Positions 36,831-50,379 of a stretch of DNA of 64,000 nt are shown one piece after another. Source of the DNA: Cyclina sinensis (Eukaryota > Mollusca > Bivalvia > Venerida > Veneridae). The notes under the pieces are model-generated. The model ran no database searches. It had not been told where the DNA came from and saw nothing but the letters and a program-made list of their open reading frames with translations. Each line of letters starts with the position of its first letter. The first letter of the stretch is position 1. The stretch spans positions 26,142,304 through 26,206,303 of the forward strand of contig JAAONU010000004.1 of the NCBI GenBank assembly GCA_012932295.1, in the 5' to 3' direction. Both the position numbers and the translations under genes were made by a program.

Positions 36831-39800
36831 TCATAAACTCTCATCACTTTCAACGGCTTGTAACATGTCGTCTGCATCCATCAATGAAGAGTTACTACCC
36901 GAGGGCGCTACTTCAGGCATATCTGTAAGAAATTAGGAATGATTTCATGCATTAACAACCCACCTACAAAATTACCCTTCATAATATCTATTGTGGAATG
37001 ACAAATATACATACATAAAGTACAACAGAGACCTGCTAAACAGACAAGTCAAAAAAAGTAGTCTAAAAAGTGAATCACATTTAATAGTCGGTCTAATACA
37101 CTCTAAATTGACTACAGTTCTTCCAAAGTGCTAATTTTCAACATGATTCTGAAAAAAATGAAACCAGTCTTATAACAGGGTATTTACGGTAAAAGATTAT
37201 ATAAACACATAACATTTTCTGAACTGGTAAGCTTATGTGTTTTAACTTTTAACAACTAATGTTGTGCCACACACATATTTCTTTATTACTTATAAATTAT
37301 TCATTTTAACTTTACCAAACTGAAAGAAACTCATAAAATAAACACGGTTGCATAGTATATTGGCAGATATATCACAGTACAAAGTTCAGATTCTTAGCAA
37401 TTTAACTATGAGTGCTTAGCACAAATGGTAAAATTCCAAGCGTGTGAATTCCATACTGTGTTATATTGGCTGATATAACACAAAGTGATGTTGTTTTATT
37501 CTAATTTTAACATGATCAAACTTCCTTAATTGGCACCGACATTTTAGTTTCTATTTTCAAATTGGTGCTACAAAATACAATATGACATTCTGATTGTTTT
37601 CAATGTCACAAAGCATTAGATTAGAATTTAAACTAGTAACCTAAATGTAGTACCTAGGAATAAACTAAGTCATACACAAATCAGTAACAAATCTTCTAAG
37701 TTGGAGAACACATCAAATAGCCACTTCAGCAATTGCAAAAATAAAAAAATGCATTTATTACTATTTCATGTTATTTGTACAGCAACCTTTCTACTAGAAT
37801 TACATTTTTCAAGGAAATGTAATCTTAAACTCCAACTCCAAGTTCCACCTAGTATTTTTTGGTCACACTGACTAAAACTCACTCACAACAAAAGATAATT
37901 TAATTTAAAATCAAACACTAGAATACCAGCACGTTTCAGAAATTGCCAAAAATACATTAAGAATCAGCCGCTAGACGTACCTGATTCACTGAGTCTCGCT
38001 AAGGAATCATCGTCATCAGTATTGAACCTTTTTTCAATCGACTCCTTTATCTGATTGTTAAGCCCCTTAGGGTCCAGGTCCATGGCCCAGGAGAAATTCA
38101 TTAATGCTAGATCTGTGTTCCCTAACTTTTTATGCACCTGAAATAAAATCATTTTTTTTTTTTCACATACTATATGTTTCAGTCTCATGTAAATATTAAA
38201 TCAAGTTAAGGAAAAAATATTTGTAAGAATTTAATTACCTAAAATTAATCAAATCCTCTTTTTCTCGTCAAATACACTTCTAGACGGGGTTGGTCCTTTT
38301 TGAAAGAGCTTTCCTTGCGTGGGATATATGTATGTGTTTCACTGACATTGGGATCGGTTTTACTGGAATGACCCTAACTGATTACCTTAGATGTGTTGAA
38401 AACAAATTATGTGTAAAAATCGAACATTTCAAACTAAAATGACTACAGAATGCCACTCAAGAACTTGTCAATTTCTGCATGATGCGGTAGTGTTAACTAA
38501 TTTACACCTCTTAAAGGCCTACTTACCTTGCCAAGAAGGAAGTAAATAAGGGATTCTTTGGGGATAATCCTCTTTAATTCTTCCAGTTCTTCAAGAGCCT
38601 CCTGAAAATGTAAGAGCCATGCTGTAAGAAAACCAACAACACAATACAAAAGTGGCTGTAAACATAAAGTAAATAAACTATCTGTGCCGGTCTGGTTAAC
38701 TTTTTGTTTTGTTTTAAGGTTCGTTTAAAAAAAAAAAAAAAAAAAGGATAAAGCATTTCAGACTGCAAAATCCAACTAAAGACTTCCTTGTAATTGTCAA
38801 ACCTTTATAAATGAACAAAGTATTCTTGGATGGTTTAACTATTTTACAATCCTATGTCAAGAACTGAGACAAGACATTTACATGTTAATATCAAAACAAT
38901 TTACCAACCTTGTGTTTCTGTTTAGCAAACAGAATGGTGGCCCTATGGAATTTACACAGTGGGTTTTTGGGGTCTGTTGCGATGGCCTTATCCAAGGTGG
39001 CTAGAGCTTGGTCTGACTTTTGTTGAGCATGTAAAACCTGACAATACAAGGGAGATAATATGATTTGATATCCAATAGCAGTTACTTCCCATGAACAGCA
39101 CAATTTAAAAAAAAATTTCTGTTTTCTTTTCAAATGTGATGAATGAATGTGAATTCTTATACATGACAGACAGACATGTAATATACAATATATACCATAG
39201 ATTGATTAAATTATTGTTTTATGCATCTCAAAACTTGATTAATTTTGGTATTAACAATATACCTTTCAAAATATTTCTAAAATATTTATTGTGTCCATTA
39301 TACTGACAGTGCTCTGAAGAAGCATTTATGTGTTATAGTTAATATTTTTAATGGTAATGTTATCTAGCGGTAAAAACTAAAATTTAAGTTTAAGAACTTG
39401 GGACAGAAATTCTAAAAAACAGTGTGCTTCTTACCACCCCAATGTGACAGAGCAGTGGGGAACTTTGTGGATTTATCATTAGTGCTTTGCGGAAGTGAAT
39501 TTCTGCAAGACGGAACTTTTCCTGCTTGAAGTAGATGAGACCAACACCATACCTGGAAAAGATCAAGATTTCTATAGCCACATATAATCAACAGTGCATA
39601 CAAATGCATTTACATTTGGAGTAAATAATACATTGTATAATGTATACACTGCTTTTTTCCCCCCAAAAGCTGTAGAAACGTGTGTGGTTCACCATTAATG
39701 AACAAAATGTATCAGCTTTCCAAATTACTGCATTTCAGCACATTGAGCCATTTAACACTAACCATTTAAGTTGAAATCTTGACATAGATATACATCATCT

Positions 39801-42800
39801 GGGGTAGTCTTTACAATTGTTACAAAGGGTCAGTACCCCAGGTGTTGATACTGTTTCCTTAAACCTTAACCTGCTAGACCCGAAAGTGATTATCCTTTGC
39901 CACCAGTATAGAACCAGGCCAGCCTGCACATCCGTGCAGTCTGACCAGGCTCTATACTGTTGGTAGCACAGTTTTTGTATTTTGATATTGAAATCCCTTA
40001 AACTTTGAATAGACTGTTCCAAATTCAAAGCTGGACAGATCCATTACAAAAATTCAGCAGGTTCAGTCTGCCAGACATTGTATTGGTATCAAACTGAATG
40101 TTACCGGCTTCACTTTCATTTGACTTGTTACACACAATTTATCTCAGATAGAATTGCATACAAACAGTTAACTCAATAAAATCAAAACTTTTCTCTTACC
40201 AGGCGTTATAATGTCTGGGGCTTACTCTAATGGCACTCCGGAAACAAGCCATGGCATTATCTAGCTCCTCAGTATACACAAACTCATGACCGAGTAATGT
40301 ATAGGAATAGGCAAAGAAGGGGTTAATCTGCAATAGAAATAGGTGATGAAGTTTCAACCAAGGTTCTCTGATACAGTATGCAGTGCAGAATTATGAATAT
40401 GAAGCAAACATAAAACATATGTTTCTAATAACACAAAAGTATACACAATACAGTTCCCCAACTGTGATGTCTTTCTATAATAAGTAAGTACTTAAACTTT
40501 CCCACTTAAAACAAGTGTCACCCTCCCCCACTCTTTCCCATCCCCCAACCACCCACTCACACACTTACATAAAAATACACCAATAACTCCCCAATCACCC
40601 TAACTGCAGTAGTTTTTATCCAGTAGAAACTAGCTTATCAAGAAATTTAAAAACCTTGAACAGAAAATTTTATTTGTACTCCAGGAGGAACATTTACCCT
40701 AGATCTTTGACAGAAATATCTCAGAAATAAAAATTTTCTCTATTTTTTTCAGTTACATAATTTACTCACATTTTACTGAAAGGGTAAATTAGCATGAAAG
40801 TTGACAAAATAGTTTGGTTTTTATTTAGAGATCACTGTCATTTCAAATATATTTCAAAACAGTCCAATACTGTGTACCATACTGAACTTACCTGCATTGC
40901 CCTGTTAAAGAATTTTATGGCAGTTTCATGTTCCCTTTGTAGACTAAAACAGTTCCCTGTGGCACAGCATGCCTAGAATAGAAAAAATATACAAAGTAAC
41001 AAACAGACCAATGTCCATAGAACAATTCCTACATTCTAATGTTTACACATACTGATAGAGATATACATTGTAACTACTGAAAAAAAATTATACCCACTAA
41101 GATGAAAAGGTGTATTTTCTGAAGACTGCATCAATCTTGTACACAGTCTTATCAATGTCTGTCAAGGCTGTTTTCCAAACTGAGCTCATAAATTAACTGT
41201 ACCAATATTTCTCCCTTCCTAGACTTCTTTATACAGTTTAGGCCTTTACCAAAGTTATCATAACAAAGGTATCTCTAAATAGGTATGTCACAGTTTTCAA
41301 ACAAATCACAACATCACCACATGGTACAGAACATGTGTTGGGTGAAGAAGGTCTTTAAAAATTTCAGTGTTTACCCCCGTAGGGATAAACAACAACACTT
41401 TTCAAACTGGGTATAATAAGGACCACTATAGGTGTGATATATCCCGATACAGGGAAGACACTCATTCTTTAAAGAAAAGCCTGGGAAGAATCTGTCACAA
41501 AGAAACTAATTCAAATTACAAATGTAGCATTAACTAAAGAAAAACTGTGGTGATCGGTAAGAGGGGTTACAGCACAGGAATCCCGATCCAGAGGTAGCAG
41601 GTCTGGATCCCTACAGGTGTGAGAGTATCCATAGGAAGTCATCTAGAGGGATTAATCTAACTTGCAAGAACTTTCCAGTCACTTCCCAAACGATGGCAAA
41701 TAATAACTAATTAACTGTAACTTAACCAGTTAAATCCTTTTAGGAACTAAACAAAATGCATAGCTTTACCTCAGGTGAGTTTTTATCCATCTCTGTAAGC
41801 TCCTGGGCCAGGTAAGATAACTCTACCTCTTTCTGTAGATGCCACAGTGTTGTACTATAAATCTCCATGCCTTCTATATGATAGGGCTCATTTCGTAAAA
41901 TTTCTCTAAATGTTTTTTCCGCCTGAAAATAAGATCAGAGGAAACATTATTATGGAATGGCCTAAGAACTATATTACTGAGGGTAAAAAAAAAAGAAAAT
42001 ATCCTGGTTACTCAGATACTGCTCTCACGAAATCCAGTGCACAAAATAATCATCATCATAATAACAATCTTTAGTTTAAAGACAAGCTGCTGAAAGATAC
42101 AGAAAAAGTTTACTATGTACGCTTTCAATGAAACCCAACATGGCCCTGCTTAAGTCATCTTGAATGCACCAACTCCTTAACAAATGAAGTTTCTTAAAAA
42201 ATCCATCCACTTTAAGAAACTGTGCAATCATAAATGGCTATCAGATATTGTGAATAACCTTCTTCACTATCACTTGATTCTGAAATTACTCTGTCACACT
42301 CTCTTCAAATTATTCGGTTAAACAGTTCCACTGATCATCAATTCTGTGACATACCTGTATAATCCCATCCTCTATGTAAGAAACCACAAGAGACATACAA
42401 TTAAATTAATGTATCAAAAAAACTGTATGTGTATTTTACTGGCTTATTGTGTTAAGAAATAGAATAATTGAAAATTCATAGAAAAACATATAATCAGAAA
42501 TATTTCTTTCAGGCATACACATGTAGACAGTAAGGAAGTGTTAGTTTGTAATAAATCACTCTCCACCCAGAAGTTGAGCAACTGCCTAATTTAAGGCAAA
42601 TGTAAACATTATATACATTCAATTTTACATGTTGTTCTTGGAATATCTGACTGGCACCTTGGCATCAGGTAATGATCTGTTCAATATTATTCACATCTGT
42701 ATGATTCTGAATTAAATGGAGTGGCCTATATTTAAGAGTATGTCTCTCTAAGTGTGGTCAGGTGGGGCTAAAACCTGTGAACACAAATCAACAGAAGTCA

Positions 42801-45800
42801 ACAGTGCTTTACAGGTCAGCAATGTTTTCCACAGAATGAGGCAGAAATATTTACCTCATGATACTCCTGAAGCTCAAATTGAGCTCGACCAATCTGTGAC
42901 AGTACCCAGCCAGTATTCATCTGATGTTGGGGTAGATCTTGGTATAACTCTATTGCTTTACGACAACTGTATTCTGACAATGCTTGGTAAGCTTTGCCTA
43001 TGGCTTGAAGCAACATCAATATACCAGCTGCAATGTAATGTATTATTGTTAACATCATCTTTATCATCATCATTATTCTATTCATCATATAATCATAAAA
43101 GTATTCATAATGAAAAATATCATCACTAGTAGTTAGTCTGTTAACATTCCATCTAGAATATCCATTTTCACCTACTACTGTTTTTGTCATCCATGTTTCA
43201 CAGAACTATTTTGTTACAGAAAATCTACCAAATTATTTCTATTGATGAAGTCATAAACTTTACAAGTTTAGTTTAATGGAGTTTAATGCCCTTTTACATT
43301 CAAAGCCATATCCAGCAGGCAGTTTACCTATCCATCATTCCTGTGAAGGACCAGTACTACACTCCTATTCCCTGTCTGAAACTGACAACTTAACGGTCAG
43401 CATTTTTCCCCTTCTTCAGCCGGTAAATGGACCCATTCCCAATCACCACTGGACCCATCCCAATTCTAAAAAGGGCTGCCTTACTGCCTTATTTCGCAAC
43501 ACGAAAATTGCAAATATGACCGGTACAGGACCCGTTCCCAATAAGGTGAAAAAAATCGCTGTTACCACATAAATAGTGCTGATAGGTGCAAGAGTTCAAA
43601 CCCATGACCATCGATCACTGAGAGTATAAAATATTTGAATTCAGCAACTTTTACAGCTCAGCCACAGACAATGGTTACTAGACTTGAAGGTTAAGCTTTG
43701 GAACCTTGAGTTCTGGTATGACTAAAATACTAGATATAAACAAATATTGACAGTTCTGCTCACCTAGCGACTGCTGTTGCATCTGAACTAATTGGACCTG
43801 TGGCTGAGGCTCCGGAACCACTGCCGGTTTACTGTCCGTAATTATCTCCCCTTTGCTCACGTCTGATATGTCTTGCTTTGATTTGCTTATTCTCGTTTTT
43901 GATTTACGACCTACTGCTTTCGGACTTGTTAGCCGTGTTTTACTTTGCTGTTTATTATTTTCCTGTAATAAATGAGAATGGATCACAGTAATCCATTTGT
44001 CAGGGCGTTTACTTCAGGTTGTATCTCTACAAGTATGGTATGGATGTATTTGGTCTAGCCTGCTGTAAATGTGTACAGTAAAGGAAATTGCTTACTCATC
44101 TCTGAAAGTGATTCAATCAAGGGTAATAATAGTTCAGTGGTGAACTAATATACTGGGTTATAAAAGCAATCAGTATAAATTGCATCAGTGTGAAAACCTT
44201 AACCCGACACATTCAAGGGAGTTGAAAAAAGGCAAAGAACTGGAGTAAAAAGAAATCTGCTTTTTATGCCCCCACCATTTTGGGGGCACATAGATTTTTT
44301 GTTTTTACTTCCAAGAGATAATCTCTTTGTACATACTATTTCTTAATCAAGATCGTTCTTTCTTTCAGCAGTTGTTAACAGTTTGTTATTTCTTTGGTTT
44401 TGATTTCATATCTATACTTAAGAATCAATCAATACAATAAAGGAGTATGTATTTGTGGTTAACATGATATGATTTTCAGGATGAAAACACACCCCTTAAT
44501 GTAATAATGACACCCGTACATTCAGACTTGTTTTTAACAAAGACAAAACACATTACCACAGCTTCCAATCAGATACACTTATATTTCCATACATACCTTA
44601 ACAGAACTTGAATTTGAATGACTAAACAAACGAGAACTTCGCCGTACATTTGGTGGATTATTCTGAGTGCTGAAAATAACAATAAAAAACACTACGTTAT
44701 AGTCCACACTGGCCTATAATTGTATAAATACAAACTCTGACAAATGTGTCAGGGAATCAATTCTTTGACTCAGTTGTTAGAGTGTTGATCTTCGATGCAG
44801 GAAGACACAAGTTTGAATCCCGCTCTTGGTGGTCTGTTATAAATTTTCATGTTCATAAGAATTATAAAGATTATATGTTGAATGTTATTCATGTAACAGA
44901 ACAAGTCATCAGGAAGCCATACAATTAGCCATCTGGTCTGTACAAGGTGCTTTGATCTTATATCTATGGCTCTGATCCACTAATTTTGATGAAATATATC
45001 TATAATCAAAGAAGTAAAGTAAGCATTTGTTAAATGATGTATCAGAGGAATAAAAAAAACAACATTTTATGCCATGGAAACCAAGCTTACTTTAGATTGC
45101 TGTTATTTTCCTGGGTATTGCCTGTTTGGTTAAATGTTGGAGGTTTTGGCATCAGCGTTTGATTTAGGTTTGCTCGCCTTGTGATTGGCTGAAAAAAAAG
45201 TTGATTTGTAATATTAATAATGATTGGTGGAAATCACTGTAGCTATTACACAAGGAGATAGAGTTATTCTGTTTATAACACATTTGTATAGAAGTTACTA
45301 ACACAACCTTGAAGCAACATTTTGCAGTCTATTTAATAATGCAACTTTATTCCTGACCAGTCTTTGCAATATTAAGCAAAAGTTCTATTCTGAAAATAAC
45401 AAGATCTGACCAGAATTCCTGAAGAATAACTTACTTTCCTCGGCGCTTTCGATTCAATATTTGTCTCATGAAGAGCAGCTGGGGAAGGAGTTATAAAATT
45501 GGCTGTGAGGTTCTGTGCAGGTGGTAAACTTTCAGGGCTTGGAGTGTTCAGTGGTAACACACCAAAGCTGAAATGTATTTAAACAAGAAATTAACAAATA
45601 TAAAAGGTATCTTCAAACAATGATTCATTCATAGTATATACTGATCACTTGCTTCCCTGTGCACATCTAAGAGACACACCTAGCAAACACAGAAACAACC
45701 AAATTTGGGCATGTTATAGAACTAGTTCTGAAGATTTTTTGGAAGAAGTTTCGGGTTTTTTTGCCAGCTAATTCATCCAAATTATCAATTTATTTTGGCA

Positions 45801-48800
45801 GGCAGTTTACCTGACCAAAGTTTTTGGTTAATACCAATACACAAGTAATCCAGCCATTCAAAAAGAAAGAAACTCAGCTGTTTAGAATCGTTCTGAGGAC
45901 ATCACATTTTCTATGTGAGCAACAATTTACACATGAATAACAATGTCTGAGAAAATCCCAAGAAAACAGAGGTTCCTGTCAACAAAGTGAATAAAAACAG
46001 TTTGACATACCTGGGTGAGTACTGCCCAAGAAACAGACATTCCCTCAATCTATTTTCTGTATAAGGAGTTTTAGTAATTTTTCTAGCCGTTCTTGGTGCT
46101 TGTGTTATACTGTTCATAACCTGTTCATGTATATTTCCTCTACAATTCTCTGGGGTATGTTGACTACTCTCCAACTGACTTATTTCAGGAGTTGTCAATA
46201 ACTGAAATACAACATATATTAAGTGAATAAACTCTCTCCCTATAATGAGACAGTATTACAACCTTTGCAGCCAGTAGAGACCATCCAAAGAAGTGTGACC
46301 TAGATCTGCACTGCTCATGAATGAATGTTCAATGAAAAACCCCTTAAACTATAAATGAAACTGTCCAACATAAAGCTAATGAGCTGCAGATTTTAGCTTA
46401 AAAATGTAATTGTTCTTCTATAAAATCACAAATCAATCAAAATAACATTCCAAAGCCATTATGTTATGTTTCCATACAGCTTGAAAGGTGAAGAAAAGAA
46501 TCATGTTGGTAGCAGCATTAAAACATGTGACCTTAAAGAGTAAAAAAGTGAGCAACAACCTAACTCACTTGACATGGTGGCTTTTGATATTACTGCATTT
46601 AATTTAATGAAGGAAGTCTCTACCCTGTGAGTACAGGGTAAAACAGTTACTGAAAAAAATCAATCATTTCTGATGTGTTTTAGTGACCCCCAAAAAAATC
46701 CCATACAGCTAGAATTTCTGTATGTGTAAATGTGTTCTTCTTGGCGAGTGATGTGCAAGTCAGTAGCTTTAAAGGATAGGCAAGTTGATTTCAGACATTT
46801 TGTAAGGTAAATAGAGGATATTTGTTTGTTTTTGTGGAAGATGAGAATTTATTTCATCGAGTGAACATATGGTGTTCGCGAGATGAAATAAATTCCCATC
46901 TTCCACTAAAAAACAAACAAATTTTCTTTTCATTTTATGCCAACACGTCAAAAATGGGTATTTTATGACATTTTTACTCAGGGCCTTCAATAAATTCCCC
47001 ATGGTGAGCCCCAAATCAGTTAATGCGTACTTTGGTTACTCCGCACAAAAAAAAGTGCAGACAATCTCCAATACATATGATAACTTTACTTCTGCTGAAA
47101 TAAACTGAATACACTTTCATCAAATAACGTTTATTTTTCTCTACACAGTTTATCAATATTTATTGAATTTTAGCCATACATACTTTAATTATAAAAGCGG
47201 ATTAATACCGAGTAATATTCAATCAATTGAATTGAAAGTCGGCCATATTGGATATTGTCCATGTGAGTTATGTAAACAAATCAGACATTTTAAATAATTT
47301 ATGGTGAATTTCATCATTGTTCACAACTAGTTAGGCTCAGGAATTCAATATTATAACTGGATTTAACAAGGTAAATAAATTTCACTCGCTGTCACTGTCT
47401 GAAATACAGCGCATTCTCTTGTATTTACGTGGTGGGGAAAAGTAGTTCCAGCACAAACAGTGAATTATCAAAATGGTAATTTCACTGATTCAAAACAGTG
47501 GATTATCACTTTTATCTCACTGATATTTCCCTTTATTTCATTGGTAGGCATAAAATAATACTTGGTATCTGTTTAATTACACTGCATGTTTGCATTATCT
47601 ATTTTCATTGGACAATCATGACATTTATATATCGTAATCAACAAACACAGCTGTGTCATTGATGGAAACAGCTCCCCATTTGCATGATAAATTTGCAACC
47701 AGTTTATGAATATATATCTATATAAACCAAAGCTGCTGAGTCAGCATTACAAAATAGAATTTTAATAGGTTGAGCTATCTGCTTGGGTTACAAGTATATT
47801 GGCTCACAACCATTTATACTTGGCCATACAGCCTATCAAAAATCTTTTTAATTAATACTACACAGGAATAAGGGAATGTGTACAATGCAACACAATGTAA
47901 GTACTTACAATTCATTAACATTCTGAATATAAACTTTTCATCAAGCATGCAGCTACATTTCTGTGGAAATCAGTACGGTTAAAGCCTCAAATGCACAATA
48001 AAATCTTTCCATTTAAGAAATGACACAGAAATTTTAACTAAGTTACATATAACTTTCAAGTACCTACCTTTGTATTTTGTACATTCTGTGGGGTGCAGAC
48101 ATTCAGCTGCTGGGACTGAGGTTGGGGGGAGGGTGCTTCAGTGATGGGGGTGAGCACCTCTGAAACAACAATTGGGGGTGTATTCTGTACTGTATGGGCT
48201 TCCTTTGTACTTTGTATCACCATATTCGTACATGCCTGAGTTGGCACGGGAAAGACACTGGTAGGGTCTACTTTCTCACCTGTGCAAAAAGTAAAAATCA
48301 CATTTGTACAAATAACAATGGTGATTAGGCAGCAGAAACTTGTCCAATTGTGTGAAACTTTTCAGAATGAGTATTGATGATCTACAAAGTAGGTTTGTAG
48401 TAGACTACCATATTAGTCAAATAAACAGGATCAAAGATTTAAATCCCTGCAGTACGACTTGGATATGACTTCCATAATTTGTCCTGATATTTCTTTACTG
48501 GTCTTAATTCCAGGAACATACCACTGCAGGTAGTAAACTAAGTTGGAAGAACTTTTGTACACAGCAGATGTAGAATAAACCATTTGAAATAACTTTGTTT
48601 TGATAAAACTAATACACCAGTCATTTGTTGTTAAAATATTCATATCGAAGTCTTAGTCATTCATTCATAAGTATGTAAATTTGTCACCTGTAATAGAAGC
48701 AAACTTTACTTTTTTACTGAACTAACTCGAAAACTTTGTAGCACTTTTTTTTTATATTTGATCCCATATGTACTAATTACTGAATTTTCATATTAATTTA

Positions 48801-50379
48801 CCTTGTCTCAAATAGGATGTTTGCTGTGGACTGTTTTGCCTATTACTTACCTAACTGACATAACCCTTCAAATGAAGACCATAGCAATGGATTCAGTTTT
48901 AAACTTTTCTTATAACATTCTATTGCTTTCTGAGCTCGTTCAGTCCGTGAATACACAGCACCGAGAATATTAAACACATGACTAGCTACACTGCCAAATT
49001 CTTTCTCTATTTCATCCAAAGTCTTTTGTCTGGTCAGTATATTTCCAGCTAGAACCAGTTCTGCATCAGCATATCTGTGAATTATAAAATCCAAAGTAAA
49101 CTGGCTGCACAGGAATATCCAAAAATCTATTGTTTCATTTCACTAAAAAAACTCAGCAAAAACAAACTAGGCAGTTACTGAAAACATAAAAATGAGTAAA
49201 TTACTATGAATTATAAAATTTCTATTACTGACGCTGTGTGCCTTTAATAACTGTCCACAACTTCTAAACTGATTTAGTTTTTTTTAATTCATCCTTTTTT
49301 AAAAAAGAGTATGGGGTTTCTTATCACTTCTTACGCGAAAGAAGCAATTACAATGCCTTTATAAGTACTGTCCTATCTGATTTATACCACAATGTTGTAC
49401 TTACTTGCCAACATCCATGCAGCATTTGGCATAGAGGTATTTCAAATCAGGTGAATGATAACCTCTCTTCTGTAGCAAAGCAAATGTCTGCATTGGTTTT
49501 CCAGATCGGAAGTAACACGTGGCCAGTAAGTATAGAGTCTCATCACTAACAACTGCAAATAAACAAGGTAAAGTACTTTATAACCCTTACCCAGATGAAG
49601 GCTATTGACTTTGCCTTTGTAACCAGTGCAGACCAAGATCAGCCATGCAGTCTGATCATGGTCTGCACTATTTGCCATTCAGTCAGTAATTTTTCAATAA
49701 GGTCCTTCATAAACAGTTAATGGATTGGTCAAAACTGAAAGATGGACAAGTACATTTTAGATATTTAGCATAGTAAAACTGAAAATGTAATAAAGGTTGG
49801 GATGATATGTAACAATTATCATAAACATGGTGAAAACCTCAGTAAAAACTGAAAGTCTTTGTGTAATTTTTAAACTTTGAGAAATGTTTTTTCATACAAT
49901 TTTTTACCACAGACACTGTCACAGAAGTAAAAATATTATACAGTTTGTTCACATCTTTTTTCATGAAAAATACCAACAATATATGCAACCCACTACTCAC
50001 CTTCTGCACATAATCTCTCAGCTAGGAAAGTAGCATCTTTATAAGCATAGTGGTTCAAAGCATCCCATACAGCTGCCTGAAATGGAAGAATACAAACTAA
50101 GAGATAGGAGACAGGAGGAAAGTAAACAGCTGAATCAACTTTATTGTAAAGTTTTCGGCTGTTCCAATCATTCCTTGATGTTCTTTTGTCGGACACGATC
50201 GTAAATACAACAAAACAAGGAAGAAATTATGCATGATCATCAAAATGCATGAAGATAAAGTCTGGTACCACAACAACCAGCTGCTGAGCAATGACGCCAC
50301 TGACGAAGCAGATAAAGTCCATTTCTGCCAATTTCAAGAGGGATTCTTCTGGCAATATCAGAGACGCGCTACTTACCAT
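36831..50379 (-). CDS. CDC27: Anaphase-promoting complex subunit 3 (CDC27), 19 coding exons
   Basis: CDC27/APC3 is a homodimeric TPR scaffold of the APC/C ubiquitin ligase. It binds the C-terminal IR tails of CDC20, CDH1 and APC10. Exons, 5' to 3': 50377-50379 (ATG only, tentative), 50001-50076, 49405-49552, 48851-49074, 48068-48279, 46011-46201, 45435-45567, 45091-45188, 44597-44669, 43764-43962, 42855-43027, 41770-41922, 40892-40972, 40200-40327, 39435-39552, 38909-39037, 38527-38601, 37981-38137 and 36831-36922. Every junction keeps phase, giving about 820 residues (human about 824). The N-terminal TPR and dimerisation region (about 2-150) includes ALNHYAYKDATFLAERL. A Ser/Pro linker (151-452) keeps SFGVLPLNTPSPESL and RRSSRLF. 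The C-terminal TPR array (about 453-760) includes NTGWVLSQIGRA, INPQSSPLLCHIGV and LALMNFSWAMDLDPKG. The tail ends DADDMLQAVESDESL. The exon 16 donor (AAG-GTTGGT) is weak but gives the conserved junction. The start codon is the least certain part. Confidence 0.96.
39800..40045. repeat. Interspersed repeat, 'ANSADHDQTA' family, copy 1
   Basis: It lies in a CDC27 intron. It contains the imperfect palindrome CCAGGCCAGCCTGCACATCC ... TGCAGTCTGACCAGGCTC followed by a TTAAACTTTGAATAGACTG-type tail. The related copies are at 49570-49765 and 50770-50905. All three share the order of a palindromic core and a 'dotted tail' ending in a GGACAGAT or TGTCCA-type phrase. Confidence 0.6.
41555..41745 (+). 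repeat. Possible SINE-like insertion in a CDC27 intron
   Basis: GAATCCCGATCCAGAGGTAG then GGTCTGGATCC is reminiscent of box A and box B in the SINE-like copy at 54895. The tail is not clear. Confidence 0.35.
42625..42712 (+). repeat. Dispersed repeat, copy 1 (pair with 62040-62135)
   Basis: The phrase CTTGGAATATCTGACTGGCACC, continuing through a GTTCAATATTATTCACATC-type segment to GATTCTGAA, matches 62058-62135 at most positions and in the same orientation. Confidence 0.6.
44262..44300. repeat. Short hairpin repeat, 'GGGGGCATAAA' type
   Basis: TATGCCCCCACCATTTTGGGGGCACATAG forms a short stem of CCCCCA with TGGGGG. Such hairpins often sit at the edge of mollusc interspersed repeats. It lies in a CDC27 intron. 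Confidence 0.4.
44745..44840 (+). repeat. tRNA-headed SINE-like fragment
   Basis: TTGACTCAGTTGTTAGAGTG is box-A-like, and AAGTTTGAATCCCGCTC about 35 bp later is box-B-like. It sits in a CDC27 intron and no tail is visible. Confidence 0.5.
46808..47557. repeat. Dispersed hairpin-bearing element, copy A (long form)
   Basis: This 750-bp element lies in the intron between CDC27 exons 5 and 6. Near its left end is a large palindrome: GGAAGATGAGAATTTATTTC at about 46838 pairs with GAAATAAATTCCCATCTTCC at about 46886. Its right end is CATTGGTAGGCATAAAATAA. The reverse complement of almost all of it recurs at 59092-59668, where an internal block (about 47225-47440) is missing. Short open frames across it are not genes. 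Confidence 0.82.
49570..49765. repeat. Interspersed repeat, 'ANSADHDQTA' family, copy 2
   Basis: Palindromic core: ACCAGTGCAGACCAAGATCA then TGATCATGGTCTGCACTATT. The minus-strand reading frame starting MANSADHDQTA is a recurrent spurious ORF of this family. It lies in a CDC27 intron. Confidence 0.7.

Noticed and set aside
46769..47014. Minus-strand ORF similar to another at 59321-59656
   Set aside because: Their similarity comes from the dispersed hairpin element; the two reading frames differ by shifts and deletion, so it is repeat sequence rather than a gene family.
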